Assembly (NCBI GenBank): GCA_014058105.1
Contig: JACGCM010002535.1
Coordinates: 2,666,001 to 2,730,000, forward strand
Length of the DNA: 64,000 nt
DNA from: Kingdonia uniflora
Taxonomy: Eukaryota; Streptophyta; Magnoliopsida; Ranunculales; Circaeasteraceae
Direction of reading: 5' to 3'
Shown: positions 45,289-56,163 of the stretch, piece after piece
Layout of the letters: every line of letters begins with the position of its first letter
How positions within the stretch are numbered: position 1 is the stretch's first letter
The notes under the pieces: generated by a model
Seen by the model: only the letters and a program-made list of their open reading frames with translations
The model's database searches: none
Told to the model about the DNA's origin: nothing
Position numbers and translations under genes: made by a program

Positions 45289-46138
45289 ATGCGTACCCGT
45301 CAATCTTTGAAGTTGAGACTGATAGATGAAGAGAGCAAGATAAATGAGACGAGTGTGCCCGGTCGTGGCTCTAGGGATGAGAACAAGAACGTAGAGGTAT
45401 TAAATATATCAACAGATGTCCCTCTGGTTGTGGTAGTACCCGAAGGTATCGCTTTGAGTAGTAAACACTGCAAGACTCGAGTGACCGAGGAGAGGAATGG
45501 AGAGGGGATGGAGGGAGGAGAGAGAAGGGGACCTAAAGGTTGTGTTGAGCCTTCTGGGGATGAACGAGAAGAGGGAGAGCAGAGTGATAGTAGTAAGAGT
45601 TCGACAGGTTCAGGGGGAGCTGCAGGGTTAGTCTCGGCTCGAGAGAAGCTGAGACTGGATTGATTTATGGCTAAGCTAGAGTTGTCAAAGGTAGGGGTGG
45701 TATTATATGCAGTAGGGTCTGTATATTCCTTCAAGTCTATCCCTTGAGAAGGTTTCATGGCATTTAGAGGCCAGATTTGGCTAGGGATGCAACGACCCCT
45801 TAGAAGGCTGGTGAAGTAGGTATTAAACTTCTGGGAAGTTACCCCATGCCAGATGAATGGTAACTTCTATGAAATGATGAGGGTGCTCAAAGGTATGAAT
45901 ATAGAACTGAGACGTGAGAGGAGGGGGGATTGGTTCGATTTTGTATCGTTCTACTCGAAGAAGGCCAACAAGAAGGTGGACACATACCACATCAAATATC
46001 ATGCAGATAAGCTGTGGCTATTTGATTTGTGCTCGACGGGTCTAGGATAGGATAAAGACTTGGTTGTAGTAAGAGGTAATTACGAGAATGCCGAAGGGGA
46101 GGAAGCTTATAAGCTACAACATAGGATCTATAATCCAA
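45289..46138 (+). pseudogene. RE6 antisense gene, N-terminal exon with PF04195-like part
   Basis: Met 45289 (MRTRQSLKLRLIDEES) opens 124 codons to TGA 45661: hydrophilic, with a Gly/Glu-rich end (NGEGMEGGERRGPKG). Beyond the stop the PF04195-like block is readable: VTPCQMNGNFYEMMRVLKGMN (45840-45900), FDFVSFYSKK and TYHIKYHADKLWLFDLC. It matches RE1 (QLNGTMWEVITVC) and RE3b (QLNRNFFEMIRVC). The exon ends at donor CCAA/GTAAGT (46139). The start Met is supported by the acceptor 7 bp upstream. Function unknown. Confidence 0.65.
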
Positions 46139-46220
46139 GTAAGTTCGCAGTCGAAGATAGTTGTAAAATGGTGGTTGAATAGACTGGTAACCATGTTTTT
46201 TTGTTTTTTTTGTTTTGTAG
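46139..46220 (+). other. Predicted 82-bp intron 1 of RE6 antisense gene
   Basis: Donor GTAAGTTCG at 46139 and a long T-rich tract ending TGTTTTGTAG at 46220. It separates the PF04195-like exon from the linker, as in RE1, RE4 and RE7. Confidence 0.6.
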
Positions 46221-46681
46221 AACCAGGTACGAGAACTTTGCAAAACCCGCGGAGGTACATTGACGACCTTATTGACTCTGACGAGGTTCATATTGTTCCT
46301 AAGCCATCAAAGAAGAGAGGAGAAGAAGGTGCTTCGAGAGGGGTTGAAGAAATGGTGAAAGTGAGATTGACGTGGAAAGTGAACTATGTTCCAAGGGGGT
46401 AACAAACAGTGCCAGTGCCCAAAGAAATTCATGAGGCATCGAAGCAGGCTGACAAAGGGAAGGGCAAGGCCGCTCCCGAATCTTTGAAGGTCTAGAAGAC
46501 GTAGGTAATTTAACGTAAAGGGCATAAGGAGCTGGGGGATGATGATGTGGAGGATGTGGATAAAGCACAAACAGAAGCCGGACTAGAGGAGCATGCTCGA
46601 GCCATGGCTACATCGATGGCAACTCTCTGTAAAAATAACCCAGAGGAGGCTGGGAGGCGGATGAATAAATCTCTTCATCTG
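46221..46681 (+). pseudogene. RE6 antisense gene, linker exon
   Basis: EPGTRTLQNPRRYIDDLIDSD opens the exon after the acceptor; Lys/Glu-rich sequence continues, with a stop after VNYVPRG, and later EEHARAMATSMATLCKN. The donor CATCTG/GTATCT at 46682 is parallel to the RE1 donor (GTATGT). Confidence 0.5.
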
Positions 46682-46762
46682 GTATCTAGTTTATGAAATT
46701 ATGATATTTTGCTAAAGTTCACCATGATTCGAGAAGTACTTATGGTTTGAGTATTCTAGCAG
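46682..46762 (+). other. Predicted 81-bp intron 2 of RE6 antisense gene
   Basis: Donor GTATCTAGTTTATG (RE1: GTATGTGTTTATG) and acceptor GAGTATTCTAGCAG ending at 46762. The following exon has an A-F-I-K-A segment where the other copies have LVKG. Confidence 0.55.
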
Positions 46763-47360
46763 TCATATGCTTAGTCTCAAGCTTTTATCAAGGCTCAAAA
46801 GGTAACAATGAGGCAGCTGAGATAGGCGGTATAAAATCTGGAGCTTGCTCGAGGTACCGAGGTATCGCTGGTGTCCGAGGTTAACATGCTAAAGTGAGAG
46901 CAGTTGATAATTAAAACTGATTGTGCATGGGAACTCGATGCTCAGCGTGACAACCATGCTCAAATACGGAAGGTGCTAGAGTCGAAGCTTGCTGAGAAGG
47001 GGATGGAAATGGAAAATAGAGGGTGACCTTCCAGGGGAAATTCGATGGGGACTGTGAGATAAGTACCAGGTTAAAGATCTTTATCGTGGATTTGGGGTAT
47101 GATCCCATAACTCTGAAGCGCTTTCCTACTCCCGAAGGGCCTCCTGTGCCAAAGGTATTATGCAAGCAGAAAAGATGGACGTGGATCCCGCTGATGGAGG
47201 TGCAGTGGAGGGCGTAGAAGTTCCTATATCTGAAGATGTTGTTGCTGGTACGGTAGTGGATGGAGTGGCAGACATTTTGGGGCCGAATCTGACTGTCCAA
47301 GGTACTGGCGGTGTTACTGCAGAAGAGACTGTGGGAGGTGATGTGGCCACCCCTGTGTAA
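46763..47360 (+). pseudogene. RE6 antisense gene, last exons
   Basis: A helical segment (SEVNML, IRKVLESKLAEKGME) with stops and frame changes, then an acidic/Val-Gly-rich open end 47160-47360 finishing GGDVATPV-stop, analogous to the acidic VADGLDGVSRQ end of the RE1 exon at 1757. The long coiled coil seen in RE1 and RE3 is not found after it; the tandem array follows instead. Confidence 0.5.
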
Positions 47361-47640
47361 GGTAATATAGTTATCTTCTTGCTGTGACATACTCCTTTCT
47401 CTTATCTTATTGTGGTGTTGGAAATTTAGAGTGGTTGTTTGTTATTCGAACACTTTGTAACTTATTTGATCTTAAACTGTCTGTCAGTGTTTGGTTTGAA
47501 TTGCTCTACTGTAATAAATTTGAGTTACCTGTAGTTGAATTGCTGATATTCCTATATACTTGTGTTTGTGTATGTTAGAAGTCTATAATATATGTAACAG
47601 TATTATATAACGTGTTTTCCCCCGGGTCTGTCCGCGGGAT
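47361..47640. other. Spacer between RE6 antisense gene and tandem array
   Basis: T-rich, with a 64-codon open frame on the plus strand (47384-47578) that I consider chance. No other feature. Confidence 0.4.
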
Positions 47641-48800
47641 TGACGCTAAGCGAAGCATAATGTGGTCGCCCTAATACATTCCCGAAGATCCGGTCTGTCG
47701 ACCATTTATTCCCCTCAAGTTTGCTCGAATTTGGAGACTTAAAATACTTTGAGGTCACCCCCAAGTATCAGTCTGGTCGAAGAGTTGATATAATACTTAG
47801 GGTAGGCCAAGAAATTCACTGGACTTTAAAGGCCTAATCCTAAATGAAACATAACGTGGTCACACCCAATGCATTCCCGAGGGTCCAGTCAATCGACCAT
47901 TCATGCCCCTCAAGTTTACTCAAATTTGGTAACTTGAAAAACTTCGAGGTCGCCCCCAAGTATCAGTCTGGTTGAAGGGTTGACATGATACTTAGGTTAG
48001 ATCAAGAAATTCACTAGACTTAGAAGGCCTGAGCCTAAATGAAGCATAACGTGGTCACCCCCAATGCATTCCCGAGGGTCCGGTCTGTCGGCCATTCATA
48101 CCCCTCGAGTTTGCTTGAATTTGGAGACTTAAAAAACTTCAAGGTCGCCCCCAAGTATCAGTCTGGTCGAAGTGTTGACATGATACTTAGGCTAGGCCAA
48201 GAAATTCACTGGAGTTCAAAGGCCTGAGCCTATATGAAGCATAACGTGGTTGCACCCAATGCATTCCTGAGGGTCTAGTCAATCGACCATTCATGCCCCT
48301 CGAGTTTGCTCAAATTTGGAGACTTGAAAAACTTCGAGGTCGCCCCCAAGTATCAGTCTGGCCGAAGGGTTGACATGATACTTAGGTTAGATCAAGAAAT
48401 TTACTAGACTTCAAAGGCATGAGCCTAAATGAAGCATAACGTGGTCACCCCCAATGTATTCCCGAGGGTCTGGTCTGTCGACCATTCATACCCCTCGAGT
48501 TTGCTTGAATTTGGAGACTTAAAAAACTTCAAGGTCGCCCCCAAGTATCAGTCTGGTCAAAGAGTTGACATGATACTTAGGTTAGGCCAGGAAATTCAGT
48601 GGACTTTGAAGGCCTGAGCCTAAACGAAGCATAACGTGGTCGCCCTCAATGCATTCTCGAAGGTCTGGTCTGTCGACCATTCATGCCCCTCGAGTTTGCT
48701 CAAATTTGGAGACTTAAAAAGCTTTGAAGTTGCCCCCAAGTATCAGTTTGGTCAAAGGGTTGACATGATACTTAGGTTAGGCCAAGAAATTTACTGGAAG
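47640..48800 (-). repeat. RE6 195-bp tandem repeat, 6 copies, dimeric higher-order pattern
   Basis: The landmark GCATAA(T/C)GTGGTC begins at 47655, 47849, 48044, 48239, 48434 and 48629, spaced 194, 195, 195, 195 and 195 bp. Units 2 and 4 share private variants (TCAATCGACCATTCATG, AGGTTAGATCAAG) and units 3 and 5 share others, so a 390-bp dimer (47849-48238 and 48239-48628) has been duplicated. The array lies between RE6 pol and its antisense gene. Confidence 0.95.
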
Positions 48801-48838
48801 ATAGGATACAAAATTCAGAGGAAAAATATGTTCATTGA

Positions 48839-48994
48839 TTATACTGTATTTACATCAGTTGAACAAGGCGGAGGCCGTGACCTGTTGTATGATGCTAACT
48901 GCATGGTATTCCAGTGATTGGGTAGAGGCTCTTCTACTTCTGTCATCTGATAATAGGAACCTTTGTCAATTTTTTCATACACGACATAAGGTCC
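48839..48994 (-). pseudogene. RE6 integrase C-terminus, separated by RE7
   Basis: Minus-strand reading from 48994: PYVVYEKIDKGSYYQM, then EPLPNHWNTMQLASYN, a typical Tat integrase C-terminal end, with a stop at 48839. The first residues derive from the target site of RE7. The rest of the integrase is at 61804-62815. The open frame starting at 49054 includes LTR sequence upstream and is not a real start. Confidence 0.85.
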
Positions 48995-49509
48995 TGTAGG
49001 AGCATATTCTCCAGATTCGACAAGAGTAAGCCAGTAGAATGTAGTCGAAGACATGCAAAAGGCAGTCCTTCATAGTCGAAAGCTAGCACGGTGTAGTTGA
49101 AGACAGCTCAGTATTCTAGAAGATACTATAATTCCTCGACCTACCAAAAGTAGCCGCTGAAGACTGGTCAAGAGAGAACTGTTAGAGATCCGCGAAGTTC
49201 GCCCACTTCCCCTGGAATAAGAGACAATTTTTTTTTTGTAAAACTGCCTGTATAACTATAAATATAGGCAGAGAATAGATACTACCCCACACAATCTTTT
49301 ACTATTCTTACTTCAAACACTTACCTTCACTCTAAAACGTGTAATAACTAGTATTTTATTGGATTTTACATAAAAATCCTCCTCGAGGTCGTGGTTTTTC
49401 TCAGTCTCTATACTGAGTTTTCCACGTAAAATCTTATTTTATTTAGCTTATTGTCTTCTCTTTACAAATAAGTATTGGCAAAGATTCTCCTTTCGGAAAA
49501 CACGCTACT
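48995..49509 (+). repeat. RE7 5' LTR (515 bp, last bases lost)
   Basis: Starts TGTAGGAGCATATTCTCC. TATA CTATAAATATAGG at 49256. Perfect CGTGG...CCACG hairpin at 49390-49436. The end stops at CGCTACT; the final ACA and the primer-binding site are gone in a deletion of about 30 bp relative to RE4. Confidence 0.9.
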
Positions 49510-49542
49510 TTTTTTACCGTCACTGATCTAAAATGCCGTCCA

Positions 49543-51160
49543 ATGACAAACATGAACCTAAGAAGCCATTCCAGTACCGTTAAAGATCAGGAAATACCAA
49601 GAATTGCTGATCTTCACAGTGCCGTTCTCGAGCTTCAACAGCAGATGGCCGCAGAAAAAGCCCAAAAAATGGAAGATCAGCGTGTCCACGCTCAAGCACT
49701 TCATACAAAGAAAGACGAACGGCATAAAGCCTTAGATCAATTGAGCCAAACACATCAGAAAGAAATAGAACGACTAAGAAGAATGCAAGATCGGCTTACT
49801 AGCTGACAAACGTCCCCTCCACTTGCTCGAAGTGAGCATAGATCAAGAACAATTCAACGCGACAATCCACCAAGAGAAGACGAGCTTCATATTTCTCAAT
49901 CCAGATTCAGGAACCCAAACAAAGCCTCTTGACATTTTGGTTTAACATCCTAAGCATCGACAACTCAAGGAAGTCGACGTACTCGACATCCAACTCCCCC
50001 GCCTGAAAGAAGACTGATCAGGAATCGATTGGGACCAGATGGACAGGGCGATTTTGTTCCTCAGATTGCTACTTTACCATTTCCCCCGCAATAATTCATC
50101 ACCTTGGACGACCTCGACAACACGATCCATGCCATAAATTTTGACATTTCAGGCCGATGGTCTGCATTTGATAGAATCGAGACAAACCCCATCTCCCCTC
50201 ATCTCGAAGTTATGCCCATTCCGGACAATTTCTATATGCCCAAATTTATTCAGTATGTAGGACTGATTGACCCACTTATGCATGTTCGACATTTCAAAGC
50301 AGCAGTAGGATTATATTCTAAACTTGACCACATGCCCTGTAGGCTATTCAACATGAGCCTGAAGGAAGAATAGCTCCGTTGGCTTTATACTATCCAAGAA
50401 GCCGTCATCACCACGTTCAACCAGTTGTAGCATTTTTTCTAATCCAATTACGCTCATGCCAGATAGCGAGAAATCACTGTCGATTCCTTGTTTTACTTTG
50501 AGCAAGGCGTGAAAGAGTCCCTGACAAACTTTTATAAATGCTTCTTACAGAAAATAAGGAAAATAGAGAACTCAGACTCTAAGATTGTCATTTTAGCATT
50601 CACCTCCACCCTGCACATTGACTCAAAAGTTCAAGAACTTACCATACACAAGCTACGCACAGTCACTGAGATAATTGATATGGTTAATAACTACATCGAA
50701 CTGGAGTGATCAAAGAAAGATAAGATGAAAAGCTCATCTGTAATCCATTCTCGAGAAACATCTCCGACCCCATCTCAATGAACAGTCATTCCTGAAGCGC
50801 CTAAATAATGTGACAAAAATACTAACAACAATAGAAGAAGGGACGGCAGATCAGACATACCTGTCCCAGTTTTGCCGCCAATGACAACAACTCTCTTTGC
50901 TATCTTACCAACGATAAAGAGAGATGAGTGTTATCGCGCACCATAGACAATTCTTGATCTTCCCAACAGACCACTATGTCAGTATCACAATGTGCATAGC
51001 CATGAGACTGATGCCTGTTACTCCCTCATACAAACCTTCCATCGCATCCTATTAGCTGGAAGGCTCTACATTATGTCATCGACATCCAAAAATTCCTCGA
51101 GAATGAAGCAAAAAATAAAGAAGTAGAGCAAAATCAGACCCAAGGGCATGCTCGCCACCT
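49543..51160 (+). pseudogene. RE7 gag
   Basis: Starts MTNMNLRSHSSTVKDQ; residues 20-85 form a coiled coil (VLELQQQMAAEKAQKM). Stop at 49804, then the frame continues with RFRNPNK, LDDLDNTIHAINFD (50104-50373 open), MPDNF-like and LIDPLMHVRHFKAAVGLYS, and the core 50488-50709 ending in TGA 50707, shared with RE4. A zinc knuckle CQYHNVHSHETDAC lies near 50987-51028. Intact in layout, with about eight stops. The 385 bp missing in RE4 are present here. Confidence 0.85.
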
Positions 51161-51227
51161 GTACATGATTGATATCTAGAGAGGAAAGAAAAGAAAACAA
51201 GATGATCGGATTACATCTCTCTGCAAA

Positions 51228-51780
51228 ATGGCCTCCTTGGACAAATCAACAAAACTTCTTCCCAGCACAAGTAAATCGAAGCGTCCTTACCAAATCACCT
51301 TCGAAGACTATGACTTAAGCCACATTAAATACCCCCATGATGATACTCTCGTCATTATGCTCAAAGTCGGGCAGGACTATTTACATACACTTCTCATCGA
51401 AACTGGAAGTGCCACAAATGTATTATTCAGAAGAGAAATTGAAGTCCTAGGCCTTACAGATTAGGTAAATGCTTTGACAACAATAATCACGGGCTTCAAT
51501 GGTTTGAAAGAATCAGCCACAGGAGAAATCACTCTGCCAGTTCAGGCAAGTTCTAAAACTATATTCGTCAAATTTCTTGTTATCAATGCAGAGTCCAAAT
51601 ACTTGGGAATTTTGGGTCAAAGCTGATTGCATTTAATCAAAGCAGTGCCTTCCACTTATCATCTAGCACTGCGCTTTCCAATAGATCACGGAATATATGA
51701 AATCAAGGGCAGCCAAGCAGTAGCACGAATGCACGAAAATACCACAACCAACCGTCATACAACCAAACTTCTCCAAGAAT
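51228..51780 (+). pseudogene. RE7 aspartic protease
   Basis: LVIMLKVGQDYLHTLLI, then E-T-G-S-A where D-T-G is expected (about 51397-51411), so the catalytic Asp is Glu. Then FRREIEVLGL, a stop, TGFNGLK, the LGILGQS motif and GIYEIKGSQAVAR. Close parallel of RE4 25600-26090. Confidence 0.75.
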
Positions 51781-51830
51781 AGCAAGTACAACAAGAAGAA
51801 TCGACAACATTTAAACAGTATGATATCGAG

Positions 51831-53190
51831 ATGGTTGAATCTGCTGAACTCGATGACCCGGGACGCACAACCTTCATCGACTTTAAATTATCGACCGACA
51901 AAAAAGAGGCCATGATACAGCTACTTAAGAAGAACATCGAAATTTTTTCCTGGACTATCCAAGAAATGCCCGGTATCGATCCTTCAATTGCTTGTCACCG
52001 ACTCAACCACCTTCCAGATAGCAAAGTTAATATTCAAAAATGGCAGAATCTAGCCCCCCAACTCCGCGATGCAGTAAATGAAGAAATTGATAAACTCCTT
52101 CGGGTAGGATTTATTCGGGAAGTTAAATATCCGAAGTGGATTTCAAATATCGTAGAGGTACCAAAGAAAAATGGAAAAATTAGGGTTTGTATTGACTTCA
52201 GATAACCCAACAAGTTCACACCTAAAGATAATTTTCCGTTACCACTAATTCCGTAACTTCTCGACTCAGTCGCAGGACACGAACTTCTTTCTATGATGGA
52301 TGCAGCCTCTGGTTATAACCAAGTTCCACTAGCCGAAGAAGATCAGGAAAAAGCAACCTTCATCACCGACAGAGATTTCTACTGTTACACGGTAAGGCGT
52401 TTCGGTTTAAAAAATGTAGGCGCTACTTACCAAAGACATGTAACTAAAATGTTCAAAGATCATCTTGGCATAATTATGAAGGTATACATCGATGATATGA
52501 TTTGCAAGGGCCTGAAATGAGAAGATCACTCCAGTAACCTCCCAACTACATTCGATTTTTTCGCAAGTACCAAATGAAGCTTAACCCAGAGAAATGTCAA
52601 TTTGGAGTTGCCTCTGGCAAATTCTTGCGACATCTAGTCAGCAAAAGAGGAATAGAAATCGATTCTGCACAAATCAAAGCACTCATGGCAATGTCATCCC
52701 CTCGAACAAAAAAAGACATTCAAAAATTTGTTGGCAAAATCGTTGTTCTTTACAGATTCATCTCAAAGTCATCTGATCGATGAAAACTCCTTTACCTCCT
52801 TCTTCATGGCAACCCCACTCATCTTTCGAACAAACAGCACAAGGAAGTCATTTGGACTCCTGACTGTGAGATGGCTTTCAAAGATCTTAAACGATATTTG
52901 GGGCGTCCTTCTATAATGAGTACTCCAATTGATGGCAAATCTCTTACCATGTACTTATCCACAACCGGTAATTCGATCAGTTCCATCCTTATTCGAGAAG
53001 ATAGCGGAGTAGAAAAACCAATCTATTTCATCATCAAAATACTTATCTCTGCTGAAAAAGGTACAGGACAACAGAAAAATAATTACTTGCTCTGGTCTAC
53101 AGCTTTTAATAACTTTATCCATACTTTTAAGCTCATCCCATCAAAGTCATCACCAAATACCCCCTCAAACTAGTACTCTCCAAAAAAAGA
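51831..53190 (+). pseudogene. RE7 reverse transcriptase and first RNase H
   Basis: Open piece 51831-52205 (PGIDPSIACHRLN, EEIDKLLRVGFIREV, KIRVCIDF), stop, then 52293-52520 with MMDAASGYNQVPL, FGLKNVGATYQRHV and the intact Y-I-D-D box at 52485-52496. TGA 52518 is shared with RE4. Then 52574-52783 KCQFGVASGKFL and the first RNase H 52871-53173 (SISSILIREDSG, YFIIKILISAEK), with a frameshift in its end. The RT active site is preserved but the frame is not. Confidence 0.85.
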
Positions 53191-53369
53191 AAAGTCTCAA
53201 TGAATCCAGTAATGGTCTATTTTCCTTGGAGAATACGACATTTCCTTCGAACCCCAAATATCATTCAAGGGACAGGCAGTGGCCGACTTTTTAGCAGACT
53301 TTCCCATCGAAGACCCTGATTGGGAAGAACTCGAGGAAATCTTCACAGATGACTTAATAGCAGAACCAG

Positions 53370-53785
53370 ATGCATGGTCCAAAGTTCTTGTTGGCAATTC
53401 TTACAGACGGATCCGCTGGACCACAAGGATCGGGGATTAACATCATCCTCGTCACGCCTTCCAATCATCAAATCAAGAAAGTTATCAAACTCAACTTCTA
53501 TGCCACCAACAATGAGACCGAATATGAAGGAATCGTACATGGCCTCGATCTCTAACTTACTCTCGGAGCAGAAGAATTAGCAGTCTACGTTGACTCTTTG
53601 CTCATGGCAAATTATTACAATAAAACTTTCAAAACAACAGAAAAAATGGCTGATTATGCAGCTCTGGTCGAAGAAAACATGTAGCGATTCAAACATGCAG
53701 CAATTTCTTACTTACCCCGACAGGAAAATCGACATGCCGATGCTTTAGCCTACATCGCTGCAATGCTGGGAGAAAGTGTAAAAAG
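53370..53785 (+). pseudogene. RE7 second RNase H domain
   Basis: AILTDGSAGPQGSGINI (TDGSAG intact), NNETEYEGIVHGLDL, stop, LAVYVDSLLMANYYN and RQENRHADALAYIAAMLG to about 53770. The best preserved extra RNase H of the window; only two or three stops. Confidence 0.8.
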
Positions 53786-55108
53786 ATCTTTAGAGATTAA
53801 AATCATCGAGCATTCCAGCCTCGTTATACTATCAACACTCCAGATCCTTATTGCTGAAGCAGACGATCTTGAAGACTGTAGAAGACCATTCTATGCATGC
53901 CTTAAATCTAACATCCTCCCTAGTAACAAAAAAGAAACTCGATCACTTCTGGCCAAATGCCCCAGATTCACTATCAAAGGTCACATCTTATATCGAATCA
54001 CAGGAGGGGGACCATTTATCGAATGCATTTCTCATAAACAAGCCCAAATCAAAATTTAAGAACTTCATGAAGGTATCTATGGAGTACATGTTTCAGGCAG
54101 ATCCTCAGCACAACACGCTTTTACACAAGGGTTATATTAGCCCAAGATGAGACAGAACTGCGAAGACTTTGTTCGAAAATGTTATAAATGCAAAATCCAT
54201 GCCCAAGACATCAAAATCCCAGCCTTAGACTTGTATATCATGAATGTTCACTGGCCATTCAAACGATGGGGCATTGACATCATTGGACCTTTCCATCCAG
54301 TATCGGGAAACTGAAGGTTCATCCTGGTTGCTACTGATTACTTCACAAAATGGGTTGAAGCAATTCCTCCCTGTCACACTGATGAAAACAAAGTTATCAA
54401 GTTCCTTTGGGAGCACATCATCACCAGATTTAGAAGTCCGCAAATGATACGCTCCGATAATGGAAAATAGTTCATCTGCGCCAAAGTACTTGCTTTCCTC
54501 TATAAATACAAAATCGAGCTCACAACATCCACTCCATATTATCCTCAAGGCAATGGATAAGCTGAAGCCATAAACAAAAGCATCAAATCAGGATTACACA
54601 AGCGTCTCGACGACAAGAAAGGACGATGGGTGGATGAATTACTCAGTGTTATCTGGGCCTACTACACCATACCTCGAGTCTCAACAGGCTGCACTCCATT
54701 CATGATGGCTTTTGGCCCTAAACCAATCATACCTTCGGACCTCGATCTACCCAGTACTCGACAAAAAATTCCAGACAAAGATAATGAACTCGGTTTCCTT
54801 TGCAACCTCAATTGGATAGAAGAAACCAGAGACAAGGCCATTGGGAATCTGGGAGGATACCATGATACATTAAAAAAAGCATACAACAAGAAAGTTTGAG
54901 AGTGAAAATTTGGTATTAGAGACCTTGTCTTACGATGGATCCAAGATAGTACTTCACCTAAAAATTCAAGGAAATTATCAAAAAATTGGGAAGGGCCATA
55001 TATTGTCAGAACAAAACTGACAGTGGAACTTATTGGCTTATGACTGAAGTCGAAATATAGCTAGAATATCCATGAAATACTGCTCAACTGAAGTTGTTTT
55101 ACAGATAA
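53786..55108 (+). pseudogene. RE7 integrase and preceding linker
   Basis: The linker (DDLEDCRRPFYACL) leads to a zinc part LHEGIYGVH...CYKCKIHA, TAG at 54138 in place of Trp, core GIDIIGPF (first Asp), VATDYFTKWVEAIP, MIRSDNGK (second Asp), AEAINKS (Glu codon 54564-54566), FMMAFGPKPIIPSDL, LGGYHDTLKKAYN, and a degraded C-terminus with NWEGPYIV ending at TAA 55106-55108. The catalytic triad is intact, but about six stops interrupt the frame. Confidence 0.85.
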
Positions 55109-55170
55109 TATACTGTAACCATTTTTCATCGATTTAAATAAACACACTTTGTTATCAGTTTCCTCCTTTC

Positions 55171-55760
55171 TATTAGATTTGATCTCGATCTATACTTTTT
55201 AAGTATACATCAGACAAACAATCTCATTACTATTTAATTTGATCTTGATCTATACTTTTCAAGTATACATCAGACAAACAATCTCATTACCATTTGATTT
55301 GATCTCGATCTATACTTTTCAAGTATACATAAGATAAACAATCTCATTACTATTTGATTTGATCTTGATCTATACTTTTTAAGTATACATCAGATAAACA
55401 ATCTCATTACTATTTGATTTAATCTTGATCTATACTTTTTAAATATACATCAGACAAACAATCTTCTTACTATTTGATTTGATCTCGATCTATAATTTTT
55501 AAGTATACATCAGACAAACAATCTCCTTACTATTTAATTTAATCTCGATCTATACTTTTCAAGTATACATCAGACAAACAATCTTATTACTATTTGATTT
55601 GATCTCGATCTATATTTTTTAAATTTACATCAGACAAACAATCTCTTTACTATTTGAATTGATCTCGATCTATACTTGTCAAGTATTCATCAGACAAACA
55701 AAATCCTTACTATCTTAATTTTCTTTTGGTTACTACTTAATAAGTATACCTAAGCCTATT
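55171..55760 (+). repeat. RE7 60-bp tandem repeat, 9 units plus a degenerate tenth
   Basis: Units of exactly 60 bp start at 55181, 55241, 55301 and so on to 55661; each has GATCTCGATC, the hairpin TATACTT-TTC-AAGTATA, then CATCAGACAAACAATCTC. A degenerate unit follows at about 55721. RE4 has four units of the same repeat. Confidence 0.95.
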
Positions 55761-56163
55761 ATTCAAATTCTACGCGAACAATATCCAATTACAGGATATT
55801 CTACTTCGCGCTCTTTACTTATCGAACAAACTCTAAAAAAGCTTTTGTTCTTCTCAAATCTAAATCCAGATACCCATCTAAGTATATATATATGGTCCTC
55901 AATCTCTTACTTACCATTTTCTGGCCATCTTTCACCTACTATGCAAACAAGCGTTATTCACTTATCTTGTCGACCTTTAGTCACATTTTAATCAAAATAA
56001 TTTTATCAAATCTATTACTTAGAACTATTTATAAAACAAGTGCACAAAATTATTTCACAAAATAAAATTTGTTTAGCAACACAATATTGTTTCACCACAC
56101 ACTACTAATTAAAATGTTTCGGTCCCACTAACTATTTTTACATCTTTTTCACATAAACACAGC
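55761..56163. other. RE7 3' region, no gene seen
   Basis: AT-rich spacer alignable with RE4 29713-30224. No ORF or extra repeat. Confidence 0.5.

Noticed and set aside
45300..45758. 152-codon minus-strand ORF rich in Ser/Pro
   Set aside because: Shadow of the plus-strand antisense gene exon starting at 45289, which has splice-site and homology support.
48039..48617. Two 62-codon ORFs 390 bp apart
   Set aside because: They are units of the 195-bp tandem array (period divisible by three), so openness repeats without implying a protein.
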